From: Epiperipatus broadwayi
Taxonomy: Eukaryota; Onychophora; Udeonychophora; Euonychophora; Peripatidae
DNA length: 64,000 nucleotides
Direction of reading: 5' to 3'
Assembly (NCBI GenBank): GCA_028023455.1
Contig: JAQFVV010012402.1
Span: 11,450,292 to 11,514,291 of the forward strand
Made by a program: the position numbers and the translations under genes. The stretch's first letter is position 1. Each line of letters opens with the position of its first letter. The notes beneath the pieces are model-generated. The model worked only from the letters and a program-made list of their open reading frames with translations, was not told the origin of the DNA and searched no databases. Below, one piece after another: positions 13,246-25,830 of the stretch.

Positions 13246-14661
13246 GGAAATAAAAAGAGAATTACTTGACAGCTTGATCTGAATAACGACACAATCATTG
13301 GTTGAGTTATAATTCTTTTGTTTTACTGCTAGCTATTTCTTACACATTTTTCTTATATTTTTCTACAGTTATTAACATTATTTTTAATTTTTTGTTACAT
13401 TTAACCAATTTGAATCTAAAATTATTCAATTTTTAGAAGCTGAATTAAAAAAATTCTGTGTATTTTAGATTAATATTTTAACAATAAAAATCGGCTGGAA
13501 ATGAAAGGACAAATCATATTGTTCTCAGATTTAAGTATTGGGCCAATGAAAAGCTAGACAAAGATTACAAATTTAAAAGAATCAGTTAATGGTTTAAGGC
13601 ATAATTTGTTAGATATAGGATAAATAAATAATTATTCATTTCAATGTTTAAAAATAATAAGAATTAAAAAATATTTCATTGATTTTATAAACTGAAAATA
13701 ATCTTTTTTAGAAACAATGATATGTAAAGTTTTTGTTTTGATTGCAATCTCATTTTTTTAAATATTTACAGAAACAAAATGTGAACATTTAAAATATATT
13801 TTAGTAGTAAACAAAAATATCTACCAAATGAAGTCAAATTTATTATTTTCTGAAAATTTATAATCATTTTATCATATATTTTACATTGATGTGTGAGACA
13901 AAGAAAAACGTCAGAAAAAGCTGAAAAGTAAGAGGCATGATACTGCATTATAGAATGGTTAAAAGAGTTTAAAAAAGTTAATGAAATTAGATATTTATTT
14001 TATATTTTTTATTGTTTTATTTTAACAATATCACTTGGCAGATGTAATATTCTTAGACTATCACATGGTTATCTGGTGGTTTTACTACTATTTTTAGATT
14101 CAAACTATAAAGACCAACGAACTGTTAATTTAAAGATGGAAAAATTAATAGGAAATGATGTTTCCTGTCAATCAGAATAATTGACATTATCAAGCTATAA
14201 AAGGCACACACATGGGTTGTGAGAAAAAGTGTATTAAAAGTGCAGCAGCAGCAAAGGGAGAGAAGCAGATAAAAAGGAAAGAGAAGTTGATTTTCCCACT
14301 ATCCATCAGAATTGGCAGACAAAATTTAAAACTTTGACAAGTAAAAAAGTAAAATATAAAATTTTAATAACTTTTTTTTTAAAAAATAAAAAAATAAAAA
14401 TGAATCTGTAAAAACTCTATCAGGTACTATGTCTCATTCGAAATTAATCAAAACTCTGAATTAAATATTGAAGGAAGAATTTAGAAGGTAAATGCTAACT
14501 AATTGCCAACTGATGATGAAAGCATTATTTTCCAAGCTAAGGCATTACAGATATCCAGCTTAACTTATTCTAATTTATTTAAAACCTTTTTTATTACGAA
14601 TTGTTTAAATTTTTTATTTTGAAGCAGATTTATTGGAAATTTATCTTATTATTGACTATAT
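13246..14661. other. AT-rich stretch with one TATA-like box
   Basis: No coding frame is supported. A G/C-enriched stretch at about 14190-14310 starts with a TATA-like box (see 14196-14203) and contains a short CAG run. It could be an old LTR promoter or a first exon; nothing here decides. Confidence 0.35.
14196..14203 (+). promoter_or_regulatory. candidate TATA box
   Basis: TATAAAAG is followed by a stretch with more G and C than its surroundings, including GTGCAGCAGCAGC near 14240. In sequence this AT-rich, TATA-like strings are common by chance; only the downstream composition makes it worth listing. Confidence 0.2.
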
Positions 14662-14674
14662 CAGTTTTAACTTT

Positions 14675-14882
<208 letters not shown>

Positions 14883-14895
14883 CAGTTTTAACTTT

Positions 14896-17800
14896 CTTTT
14901 TTAGCTCATTAAGATAATATAATTCATCAGAAACTTTTAAAAATGTTTTATTGTCTTTATCTCTGATAAATTTATTTGAAAGAACTGATTCTTCAGGAGG
15001 AGAAAACCATTCATTGTGAACACTAATGATCTTTTATTATAGTAACAATTAAATAATTATTTATCTTATTGACTAAAAAGGAAAATTTGCTTGATAAAGT
15101 CATTTATGCTTTCACTTATGAACTAATGTTCCTAACCTTGAAAAATTATTGGTATAGAATTGACGTCTTCTATAAAGTGCTAAATAATTAACAAAAGATT
15201 GTTATTTGTCTATGGAATGGCCACTCTTAATGTTTACTTCAAACTTGCTTAAATTTAGAGAAGGAAGTTTCGATTAAACCGCTATATGAAAGTATGAGAG
15301 TAAAGCATATTATATTTAAATATTTCATTCAGAAAATTTGCTTAATTATAAAATATATATGTGTGACAAAATGCTGTATTAAATATTACTTAAAATCTAG
15401 TTAAATTGAAAAAGAAATGTTTAGGAGCAAACAGCTGTGTTAAATATTGTGCGTGGAAAATCATGCTTAAGTTGGAAAAGAACAATGTGTGCTCATTGCT
15501 ATATTAAGAATAATTGTCTACCTTAAATAAAGTGAAGAAAAAAACCAGTGTAATGTGATAAGAAGTATTGAAATTGTCTTGATAAGTATATGTATAATGA
15601 TTCGCAAAATAACGGCCATTCATTTATTAATAATTTCCTTGTGTGAGTGTGTGTGTGTGGAGTCTTGTGGAAGAAAATAACTGTCATTGCAAATGCATCT
15701 TTTAAATTATATTACCAATATGGGGAGAAACAGCCTTATTTATTGAATTTATTTGCTGTTAATCCAGGAGCTGTGCAAGATTAAGAACTTTAGTATTTAT
15801 TTTTTTTTGTAAAAGAAAAAATTAAGGGGGTTTAGTAAAATTGTATGCTTAGATTTCAGTATATGTTATTTTAAATATTAATTATTGGTTTGTTTTATAT
15901 CTTACGTGTTATGATCTAGTGCGTCTGACAATAATTCAATTATTAGTAATATTAATGACACTATATGCTATATAATGATCTAGTATTAAGTTATTTTAAA
16001 GAGTATTGCTTTGTCTTTTATTATGATAAGTGTATTTATAGTGAATGCTTATATGTTTATGAAATGATGTATATTTCTTGTTTCTTTTAATTGTTTAATG
16101 CTACATTTATTCGGTCATGTTTGACAATTATATTATTACTTTATTATAAATAATAACGTAGCTTAGACCATGGCGCATGCACTTTATAGATAGAACATTA
16201 TTTAAAGTATGACTTCTGCCTATCCAAATAATTTTAAAATGTCTAAGTCCAGTATCTTAACATGTCTTTACATCCATAAAGTAACAATTTTACTTAGCCA
16301 TAATTTTTAAAAAGATGTACATTATTAAAAGTGTTTTAACATTAATTTTTGACTAAATTCATACTTACAATATAGTATCTACATCTTGGTTTTAAGCCAT
16401 TCAATAAAGTAGATAAATAAATAATCCTTATGTATGGTAAAATTTTAAATTTTTACTATATTCATTTTTCTGCTGTATCTTTTATACTTATAAAAATGTA
16501 ATTTCTTTTAGTAACCTTTAAGAACATAAAAAAATGACTCATTTAAAATAGGTAGTTTGAATAGTATGCATATATTTATTATGATACCAATCAAAGAAAA
16601 TCAGAGACAATTTTCTTATTTGTATTTTAATTTAACAAAAATGTATTCATGTTTGCTGATATTCTAATTTTGTATCATCACAAGATTTATCATTGCTAGA
16701 ATTCATATTTCAATAGTTGAAAGTTTCACAGCTCCAAGATGAAATTTAAGAAAAATGACTTTAATCACAATACTGAATATCTTGAAATGATACTAATCAC
16801 ATCTCATCCAATCTCTCTTGCTGTGATATTAGTACAGCTATTTAGAAGCCAATCCCTCAAGGATACTGCAAATTAATCACTGCAAGTTGAAACAAATTTA
16901 GCAATATTCCTTGTAATCAATAGTTATCTTCTGAAGAACATATAGTCAATTAAACATTAAATTATAGAATTAACAATCATATTGTCAATGATAGTGGTTT
17001 TGTTCTGAAGCCAGATATTAAACATTTGAATATGAAAGTCCATTAACTTTAAAGAAAATTATGAGCTTCTCTTCCACAATATGTCTCTAATTTAAACCCA
17101 ATGAAACCAGTAGATTATTAGTAAACTTGAAATTCCTAAGGAAAGGCCAAGGAGAAAATATTATAGCCCCAGAGTTTCTAATAAATTTAATCTCTAAAGA
17201 CAAAAAATGATTGGTTAGAATGTTCGCCAACATTCAATACTGAAAATTTGGCAAAAAAAAGAAAAAGAAAATTCTATCACTCATATACAAACTTCTATAA
17301 AAACAAAACTGTCTCAAATTTATATAAAAATTTTATTGAGAATTTGGCATAAAATCAAAAATATATCTAACTTAAAATCTAATAATTTTGAATAACATTA
17401 TTATTCTAATTACTAGCTTTTTATAATAAAAATTATGTCAATAATAGAGAACTGCTTTTCGTACGAATAGATGGCATTAATGCTGAAACAGCAGATGGAA
17501 GAAATTTTATTTTCAATTACAATGAAATAAGAGTAGTTTTTTACTCTAATGTTATCTATCATAAGAATGAGTGATAAATAATTATTAGAAGTCTTAGTAA
17601 ATTTAAATTCATATTTGCAGTTAAAGATGGTTACTAGATGTTTTTAATTGTATTAGTTTCCTCCTTGATTCCCAAGTCTAATTGACCATTAATATAAACA
17701 AGAACCAAAAACCAATCGAGAGATGAAAATATAAATGCATGGGGCAATTTGATAATTACTGATTGCTCAAAAATACAATAGATTGCACTAAAGTAGAAAG

Positions 17801-20344
17801 CTACTCTTGCTTAATATATTGTATAAGCTATCGAATTAAGTTATTTATTATGGATATTCACACTAGAGATTTCAAAATAAAGTAAAGATTGGTTCTATTT
17901 TTATTAGATTAATTTTGACTTACAGATCTGTTTGAAGAATGATCTAAATTCCTATAAAGTTTTTAAATTTAGAAAAACTATCAACTTGCTTGACAATTTA
18001 CTTTTCATGAGAAAAATTTAAAAATTTTTAAATTACAATCCTAACAAATCCCACTCCATTGTGCAATGTCTTTTCATGAAATATATATTCATGCATCTAT
18101 TTATTTAATATATTCATCAATTACTCATACTGGAAACCAAATGCAGGGAATATATCAATTCTACTGAAATTGTTTTGATCTCTCAAAGTTCTTCAAATAC
18201 AGTGTGTTCAACAGTTTACCTAAGCAACAGTTAACATCTCATAAATTGAACATAACTTTTTGTAGAAAAAGACTAAAGCATAACTGTACCAATGCTATTT
18301 TAAATAACTTTGAACCTTGATATAACTTATTTTACTCATTTATCAAAGATTACATCTAAAATAATTCCTAGAAGCAATCTTTTTTTAAGATAAGCTACAT
18401 AGCACTACTTGGAATTGTGATGCAAATACTGTAAAAAAGATTTCGTAGCACTATGACATTCTACTGCTGAATAATATGATATTGTCAAAAGAAAAATGAC
18501 TCATATTGAACTCCTGATTATGCAAATAAATATCATCTTGAAAAATAATTTTGTCCCACTCAAACCTGTTTTTTCCCCAGAGGTTCACCTCATGAAAAAT
18601 TTACAATAAGCAAAGCTATTATTAACCAGAGCAGAGTTTTCTTTAACTTAAAACATAGCTTCATTACCTAAGAAGACACTTCAAGTCAAGAAAATCTAAA
18701 TCATAATTTTAAATCTTTTTCTGGATGTTTAAATAGTCTTTCAAATCGTTATAAATTATGATGTATAAAATGACTTTTTAATTAAATTTATTTTTAGATC
18801 CAACAATAAATAACTGAATTTGATCTTCTTCGATATTATTCAAGTTTCATTAACAGATTTAAAACAGCTTGTGTTTGCTTACTTATTTGCTTTAAAAGTG
18901 GGATTTGACAATGTCTGAATTAAATGATTGTGGTTAAAACAACCCATAAACAGCAAAGTTAATAATCGCCCTTAATATGTACATATGGAGAGAATTGAAA
19001 AATTTAATAAAGCAACTAATGAATCTTAGTTGGTATCTCTAACACAAAGTTAGCTGACTAAAAAATAAACAAATAAAATTAGCACTAATGGGGTTATATT
19101 TCATCTGACGAATGATGTAAATATATATAAAAGTAATAAAGAGTGAATGGTTTATGAACTTAACTTAGATTAATAAGAGAAAATTCTAGAAGAGAAAACT
19201 TCTACTAAGAATAGAGGCGCCTGGAAAGTCTATGAGATCTTCTCATTTTAATTTTTCAAAAAGCACAAATAACATATTTAGTATATGTGTATACTTACAC
19301 ATACATTTAATAAAAATATGCTTTAAAAAAAGGTTACAATCTCTATAAAAATTAATTTATTTTTTTAATATCTGTATTATTTATATCTTTTTACATATAA
19401 AAAATAATAATAACTCTAAGTACTTAAAAAACACTCATAATAGTTTATTTTTAATAGTGAGAAATAAAATCAGCCCTGAAACACATAACTCTATGCCCAA
19501 GAAGAACATATTGTTTTGGCATTTTATGACGTTTTCTGGATATAAAAAGTTACATTTATTGTCTTCAGTTGCTGGATAATAAAAATACAATATATCATTT
19601 TTATTACATCATTATGTGTGTTTGTGAATGTAAGGACATAAAAGAACACACACGTTAAATGACACTGTAAATTATTTACAATAAAATATGTTAATAATTC
19701 ACTTGACAAAAACTGTTTATTAAATGTTATAAAATTTAAATATTATTTACAGAATATAAATACAGCGCTCATAAAAAAAAAAGTGATTTGAAAAATAAAT
19801 TTTATATAAAATTTAGAAAAAGATTCAAACGTTTTTGTATACAATTATATCTTGATATATATTGCATACGTTGTCAAATAAGCATTGCCATACTATCTCT
19901 CTAAAATAAAAGATATAAAAAGTTTTGCAATTACTATACAAATGAATATAATAATCACTGTTTCATTATTTATTTGATATCTTAATTTGCTATCTTTTTA
20001 TATTTTCTGCATCAAATATTTCTGAAAGATTTCAGAACCCTACATAATTATAGTTGTCCACTGAATTCTATTCTGAGCAATATTGCATCAAAGATAATCT
20101 CATTACCACGTAAGGGGAATTTACTTTTCCTAAACAAATCCTTATAAAGTTTCCTCCGCAACATCTTTTAGAAAGTCTCTTACTATTTATCTCTAAAAAT
20201 GGTTTATCCAAATATACAACTCTTAAAATATAAAACCCATCCTACTAGTTGTATTTATATTTCTATGATCTAATACTTAATTATGAATGTTGTTTAGATA
20301 AATTTCAAACTTAATTTAAATTTTCCAATTACCTTCATTATTAT
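14896..20344. other. AT-rich non-coding stretch
   Basis: 5.4 kb in which I recognised no gene or repeat family; a short GT run lies near 15642-15659. Confidence 0.55.
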
Positions 20345-20592
20345 ATAAATACAATTTATCCAAACCACTTCAAACTCTTTTTAGCAAGACCCTTTACTTG
20401 TACATATATACATACATCTATATTTTAACTGTCCTGCAGTCTTCTTCAGAGCCAGTTCACTTTAATCTCTTAAAAAAACGTCTTTTTTTCAAGAAGATTG
20501 CAGGACAGGCGAAACATAGGTGTATTTATATATATACAAATAAAGGATTTTTCTAAAACGTGTTTGAAGTGGTTTGGATAAATTGTATTTAT
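20345..20592. repeat. foldback element FB-3
   Basis: The arms are inverted: ATAAATACAATTTATCCAAA at 20345 and its complement ending ATTTAT at 20592, with homology continuing about 100 bp inward. Both arms contain a CTGAAGA- or CTTGAAGA-like block, GCAGGACAG and, in the right arm read on the plus strand, GGCGAAAC. That is the order of a degenerate hammerhead core. Stem II could be CTG/CAG. Helix I and the cleavage-site UH are not convincing, so ribozyme ancestry is only suggested. Confidence 0.65.
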
Positions 20593-20606
20593 GTAAAAAT
20601 ATTACA

Positions 20607-21929
20607 TAATATTTACTAAGGCTGTAACCTTTAGGAATAAGCATCTGAAAAATTCGAAGCTAGGGACCTCTACAGGTCTTATCCACAAGCTTATGCTAGG
20701 AAGAAAAGAGGGAAACCTTCTTTACTTCAACCTACTTTTTATATATGAATAGGTGAAGCTGAAGTGGTTAGATCTAAGAGTGTGAAGCTATTCAATACTT
20801 CACTAATTAAGTCCACAATTCTTATTATACATTAATACTCACGAAATCTTACAATTTACAAATGTTAATGGAAAGATCTTATAGTAAGAAATCTATTACG
20901 ATAATTTAAAGTTGTAATTATAAATTTTATTAAATGCACATTATTATATTAAGTAATATTTACTAAGGCTGTAACCTTTAGGAATAAGCATCTGAAAAAT
21001 TTGAAGGTAAGGACCTCTACAGGTCTTAGCCACAAGCTTACACTAGGAAGAAAAGAGGGAAACCCTTCTTTACTTCAACCTACTTTTTATATATGAATAG
21101 GTGAAGCTGAAGTGGTTAGATCTAAGAGTGTGGAGCTATTCAATACTTCATTAATTAAGTCCACAATTCTTATTATACATTAATACTCACGAAGTCTTAC
21201 GATTTACAATGAGTCAATGGAAAGATCTTATAGTAAGAAATCTATTACAATAATTTAAAGTTGTAATTATAAATCGTAATTGTAAATCATAAGATTTCGT
21301 GAGTATTAATGTATAATAAGAATTGTGGACTTAATTGGTGAAGTAGTGAATAGCTTCACACTCTTAGATCTAACCACTTCAGCTATTCATATATAGAAAG
21401 TAGGTTGAAGTAAAGAAGGGTTTTCCTCTTTTCTTTCTAGCATAAGCTTGTGGCTAAGACCTGTAGAGGTCCCTACCTTCAAATTTTTCAGACGCTTATT
21501 CCTAAAGGTTACAGCCTTAGTAAATATTACTTAATATAATAATGTGTGTTTAAGAAAATTTATAATTACAACTTTAAATTATCATAATAGATTTCTTACT
21601 ATAAGATCTTTCCATTGACTCATTGTAAATCGTAAGATTTCGTGAGTATTAATGTATAATAAGAATTGTGGACTTAATTAGTGAAATATTGAATAGCTTC
21701 ACACTCTTAGATCTAACCACTTCAGCTTCACCTATTCATATATAAAAAGTAGGTTGAAGTAAAGAAGGGTTTCCCTCTTTTTTTCCTAGCGTAAGCTTGT
21801 GGCTAAGATCTGTAGAGGTCCCTACCTTCGAATTTTTCAGACCCTTATTCCTAAAGGTTACAGCCTTAGTAAATATTACTTAATATAATAATGTGCATTT
21901 AATAAAATTTATAATTATAAAATATTACA
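20607..21929. repeat. palindromic array of four ~348-bp units
   Basis: Two direct units (20607-20953, 20954-21277) face two inverted units (21278-21529, truncated; 21530-21878). Period markers TAATATTTACTAAGGCTGTA at 20607 and 20954, and complements ending at 21529 and 21878, give 347 and 349 bp. The axis of symmetry is near 21245; the unpaired centre is about 65 bp. Divergence between units is only a few percent by eye. An 11-bp string, AAAATATTACA, lies at 20596-20606 and 21919-21929 and may be a target duplication of the whole block. No coding frame or ribozyme core was seen in the unit. Related fragments lie at 10534-10603 and perhaps 35572-35715. Confidence 0.88.
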
Positions 21930-21964
21930 GTAAAATAAAGAAAAGAGTGATTTTGGTAATATCT

Positions 21965-22520
21965 TTATTATTAGTAATAGCAAACAGGTTTGTATATACA
22001 CAATCTTAGAAATGGTATAATTCTCTTCTCATCTTCAGGAGTAACTGATCTGACCAGTGACAGTACAAGCATGGGAATCAATGTTGGACACTTAAGATTT
22101 TTGGATATTGAATTTTAAGGTAAAGCTCTAAAAATTGAGCCACCTTGTCGAAGCCAACAGTCAGTAGACATTTCATATGCTTATCTATGAATTTTCTCAT
22201 AATTTCAGGACTTTTTCCTAAGAGTAAAGTTAATAAGTGGTTTCCAGCCATTATATATAGTCACCCTAGATTGACTTATGGGATTGTTTAAAGTTTTTTT
22301 TTGTACCTTTTTTTCATTATTCAATATTTTTTAATTTTCCCAATCAAACATATGTTCATTGATATGTACATGATATGCTATTTTAGACACATCCATTTTC
22401 TCTTTCAATTACTTTTCCATGGGGCAACTGATCTTACCAATATACATCAACCCACATTCCCATGGTATTTTATAGATACAGTTTTGGTTTTTCAGCATGT
22501 TTCAGCTTTGTAGAAGTTAA
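21965..22520 (-). pseudogene. Penelope-like element family A, GIY-YIG endonuclease fragment
   Basis: Read on the minus strand from 22489 downward, one frame gives the hallmark start of a GIY-YIG nuclease: CIYKIP (CIY codons at 22480-22472), a Cys-Gly pair and MYIGK (YIGK at 22444-22433). About 40 codons later come HMFDWEN and KILNNEK, then the typical C-terminal WKPLI near 22246. Two in-frame stops interrupt it. GIY-YIG nucleases fused behind a reverse transcriptase are diagnostic of Penelope-like elements, where they nick the target DNA. Sequence beyond the nuclease continues to about 21965 with a short VRSV-PEDE-like motif that is repeated in the plus-strand copy. The RT is absent, so this is a 5'-truncated dead copy, head-to-head with the copy starting near 22575. 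Confidence 0.8.
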
Positions 22521-22574
22521 ATTCCTCATAATGTGGTATTGTTCTGAAAACCATCCTGATTGATGTTGTATTAA

Positions 22575-22724
22575 TTGCAGAGTGTGACAATGTGTAATGT
22601 CTGGAAACCACTAAATAACTTTGCTCTTAGAAAAAAGTGGAGAAAGCAGGAGGAATGTCATAAATGAGTATATGAAATGTGTAGTAACTGTTGCCTGTGG
22701 CAGAATGGCTGTTGTTTAAGACAC
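22575..22724 (+). pseudogene. PLE family A, GIY-YIG C-terminus (interrupted copy, 5' piece)
   Basis: The frame gives SVTMCNVWKPLNNFALRKKW, paralleling SRVTIYNGWKPLINFTLRKK of the minus-strand copy (near 22270-22210), with DNA similarity continuing to about 22710. It faces away from that copy, so the two are head-to-head. The copy is cut at 22724 by foldback FB-1 and resumes at 23102. It is decayed and non-functional. Confidence 0.72.
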
Positions 22725-23088
22725 TAAACATCACATGATCATCACTTCTTATGCTTGCACATAACTGTTATTAAAACAGGCTAAACTCTCCATACTGTTG
22801 TGCCACTCAGTGCTAGTCAGAGTAACCAATGGATGCCAGAAGGCTTGTGCATAAAATCCTCATCTCATAAATTTTGTAGTTAAGTAGAGATAAAAGATGG
22901 CTGTGGAGGGTTGCATTAGATCATAAGATCTAGGTGCAGTGCTCTCAAATCCAAGGTTCCTCACTGATGAAGGGCACAAATCAGAAACTAGTCTGGGAAC
23001 ACTCTATGGGGATTTTATGCACAAGCCTTCTGGCATCATTGATTACTCTGGCTGACACTGAGTGGCACTACCGTATGGAGAGTTTTGC
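22725..23088 (+). mobile_element. foldback element FB-1 (retrozyme/pLTR-like), nested in PLE-A
   Basis: The unit starts TAAACATCACATGATCATC. It has a left arm (about 22785-22862) that is the inverse of its right end (about 23006-23085), and between them a hammerhead-like core (22956-23000). The arms match over about 80 bp with few mismatches, through GATGCCAGAAGGCTTGTGCA. It is bounded by a 13-bp direct repeat TTGTTTAAGACAC at 22712-22724 and 23089-23101, and removing it restores the PLE-A 3' sequence. It has no protein-coding capacity. Other copies are at 2232-2406 (half), 31602-31862 and 51729-52006. Confidence 0.85.
22956..23000 (+). ncRNA. type I hammerhead-ribozyme-like motif
   Basis: In order: helix I 5' strand GTTCCTCA (22956-22963), intact CTGATGA (22964-22970), a 13-nt stem II region (22971-22983), GAAA (22984-22987), palindromic loop III CTAG (22988-22991), TC (22992-22993) and helix I 3' strand TGGGAAC (22994-23000). 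Helix I pairs over 7 bp with one bulged T. A very short palindromic helix III is what has been described for hammerheads in Penelope-like elements and animal retrozymes. The weak point is stem II, where no good closing pair is seen, so present-day cleavage is doubtful. Confidence 0.6.
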
Positions 23089-23101
23089 TTGTTTAAGACA
23101 C

Positions 23102-23400
23102 CCTAAAATTCATTATTCAAAACTCTAAGTGTCCAGGTTCCATTTTCATGTTATTACTTTGTTGGTCAGGCCAGTAATATCTGAAGAAAGGAGAAGAAGA
23201 ATATCTCTTGTGTATCTAACTTGTGTGATATTACTGATAGTTGAATATAATTGGAAATTTTTAAATTTTTTTAAAGATATTCATGATGTAATATTAGACG
23301 GCAGAAATAGTTCAACATATAAATACAACTAATATGCCATTATCATAAATCTTCAGGCAACCACTATCCTACTATCAATTTCAATAATTTTCTAAGTTTA
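23102..23400 (+). pseudogene. PLE family A, 3' piece after FB-1 insertion
   Basis: The sequence resumes CCTAAAATTCATTATTC and CTAAGTGTCCA, matching the minus-strand copy near 22110-22080, then a frame reading LVRPVISEE (compare VRSVTPEDE there). The 3' part with GGCAGAAATAGTTCAACATA (about 23300) recurs at about 30550 and 46790, so it belongs to the element's 3' untranslated region. Confidence 0.65.
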
Positions 23401-23509
23401 CTTTTTAACCAGTGTGTCCATTAATATTTCCAAGTAGAAATATTCAGAAATTAAAGTGTAAAATTATAGTTGCCTATTCATAAATATTTGCATACAAAAA
23501 AGGCAAGAA

Positions 23510-23598
23510 GTCAAGCATTGGTGGCCTAGCAGTTAGCATAGATGCTTTCCAAGCAGCTGGCTTGAGTTCACTTCCTGGTCAATGCATTTGACATATGA
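23510..23598 (+). mobile_element. tRNA-Gly-derived SINE
   Basis: GTCAAGCATTGGTGGCCTAG, TTAGCATAGATGC, TTCCAAGCAGC and GCATTTGACATAT mark the same family as 14675-14882 and 29615-29719. The 14-bp target duplication AAAAAAGGCAAGAA lies at 23496-23509 and 23599-23612. The tail is minimal, with no trinucleotide expansion. Confidence 0.87.
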
Positions 23599-23612
23599 AA
23601 AAAAGGCAAGAA

Positions 23613-25508
23613 ATTAGTGATGGATTAAGAATAAAAGCATGATTTTACAAACATATCATTTTATCAAAATAAAGCTATAAAACTGGCATAAAATCATGAC
23701 CCGGTTTTCGTAGATGCTACTAGAGTCTCATCAAAAGCTTCAGGGATAACTCACATTTGTTGGGTTCATGTACTTCATAAAGTGATTTTAACAGATGCTG
23801 AACCTTGGGTATGTTGCAAATATTAAACATAAACTACATAACTAATGACTATCAAACATGATTATAGTGGAAAAATTAAAGAACATTTAAAAACAGCCAC
23901 TAGTCAATTTGTCTCCTAGTTGGAACCTCTTTATATTCCTGCATATTAATTCAAAAATAGCTAAGCTCACTAAAAAAATATGTTGAAAATTTATACAATT
24001 AAACAAATAAATTAGTTAATTAAAATGATGATGATTTGGATTTAGTTAAAGATGGAATATTATACACTCTATTAATAAAATATAGCATTATTAACCCTAT
24101 AGAAATAGTAAAGTAAAAAAGAAAAAGAAAAAACTGAAATCTATTTAGCTTTTAATATGCCAATGTCAGTTGCTACAAAGTAGCAGAAGATTCTCTTGCA
24201 TAAGCACTGGTGCACCTATATAATGGATCTGTGAATAATTAGTAAATTGTACAATTAAACCAATAACTTAATAAAAATTTCAAAATTGAATAAATGCTTA
24301 AATGTTTCTAATGACCATGAAGAATGACAATTTGTTATAAGGATAGTAATTAAAAAAAATAAAAACTTGATGACTTTACTATCAGATCACTTAATTAAAT
24401 AAATCTATTTATTTAAAAATACATTAATAATTTATTTATTAAGCAAATGAATTAAAAGTAGTATTTATAATCTGTTATTAAGTTATTATTTCTTTTTGCC
24501 TCATATTTACAAAATTAAAATCTTGATCAAAATCATTTCTTTAAATTGTTTCAAATAAGTAAATACAAATTGTTTTTTTATTGCTACATTTTCTATTTGT
24601 CTTTTTATCTGGATCACATTCAATAATTATCCTAAGCTCTGACTGTCATTCTATGTCATTCTACCCCCACATTAAACTATAACTTCTCTCATCACTAAGT
24701 TAAACTCAAATTTATTTTTTATAAAATTATTACTGATTGTAAACACTCTGATTAGTATTTTTAAGTCTTTCATAAAGTTGTTCATCTGAATGCTTATTTA
24801 TTTTACATATAAGTAAACAAAGTTCATGTTTTTAATACATTTACTGGTCAGATTTTGATGTGAGATGAGTTTTATATTTTGAAATAAAACAATAGTTACA
24901 AACATTAATCTTCGAGTATATTAGTCTTTCTGATCACTTTTCATTTTGCTTTGAAACATTTGTTCGGATGCCCATTTTGAAATAAATAAATAAAACAAGC
25001 TGTGGAATATATTGTTACTTAACAGAATAGATCATGATGCAAAATCATCCTAATTATTAACAAAAATTGTTTTTTCTTTTGCTATTTTGAAAAGATTTGA
25101 TTCTCAAAGTGTTCTTCTGTTTTGCTGCTCATTTCATTGTCAGTATTTTTCAATCTTTCCTATTCCACATTTTTATAATGTTTTTCTTATCCATAACATA
25201 TTTTGATACTTTCTAAAAACTTTGCATACTTCTACCAATTTTTTTTGTCTGCTTCTATTTTTATTTCCATTAATATTTGTTTAATGTATATATAATAATA
25301 ATTAAAATTAAACAGAGTAAAATCAAACTTGCAATAATATGTATTTTACTTACTTTTAATAAAATTACAATCTTGAATATAAATCACAGAAACTTGTACT
25401 GAAAAAAAAAGCTTACATTTTATTAGTTTCAGAAAAATCCATTTTTGGCCATCAAACATTATAAAAATTCACATAAGTAATAAATAAGAAAATTATCTTA
25501 AATAATAG
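23613..25508. other. AT-rich non-coding stretch
   Basis: Nothing recognised. Confidence 0.55.
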
Positions 25509-25830
25509 TAATATATAAGGAATTTGAACTCAGACTTTCACACGACCCTCAACCCTCCATGCCATCTCATATTGCTGACCCATCTGATCACACCCATGTT
25601 GAAAAGATAAATAATCACCAATGTATGTATATCGTGCTAAACCAACAATCATCAGTTGGTCCAGATTACTATCTCCACATATATATACAATCAGTGCTCA
25701 GCCTTATATTAAGATAGCCAAACTTCATACTTTAATGGACAGGCTTCAAACCACTCCACCCCACAACTCTTTGGCCATCCATTTTATAGAAAATCTGATG
25801 ATGGAACGTTCAAAGCCCACATATAATAGT
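25509..25830 (+). repeat. single arm of foldback family FB-5
   Basis: TAATATATAAGG, TTTGAACTCAGACTTTCA, GACCCTCAAC, AAAAGATAAATAATCACCAA and CTGATGATGGAACG match the left arm of the palindrome at 58661-59373 over about 310 bp. The open frame 25621-25917 lies mostly in this arm and is not a gene. Confidence 0.75.

Noticed and set aside
22301-22513. Plus-strand 70-codon frame
   Set aside because: It is the antisense shadow of the minus-strand GIY-YIG sequence.
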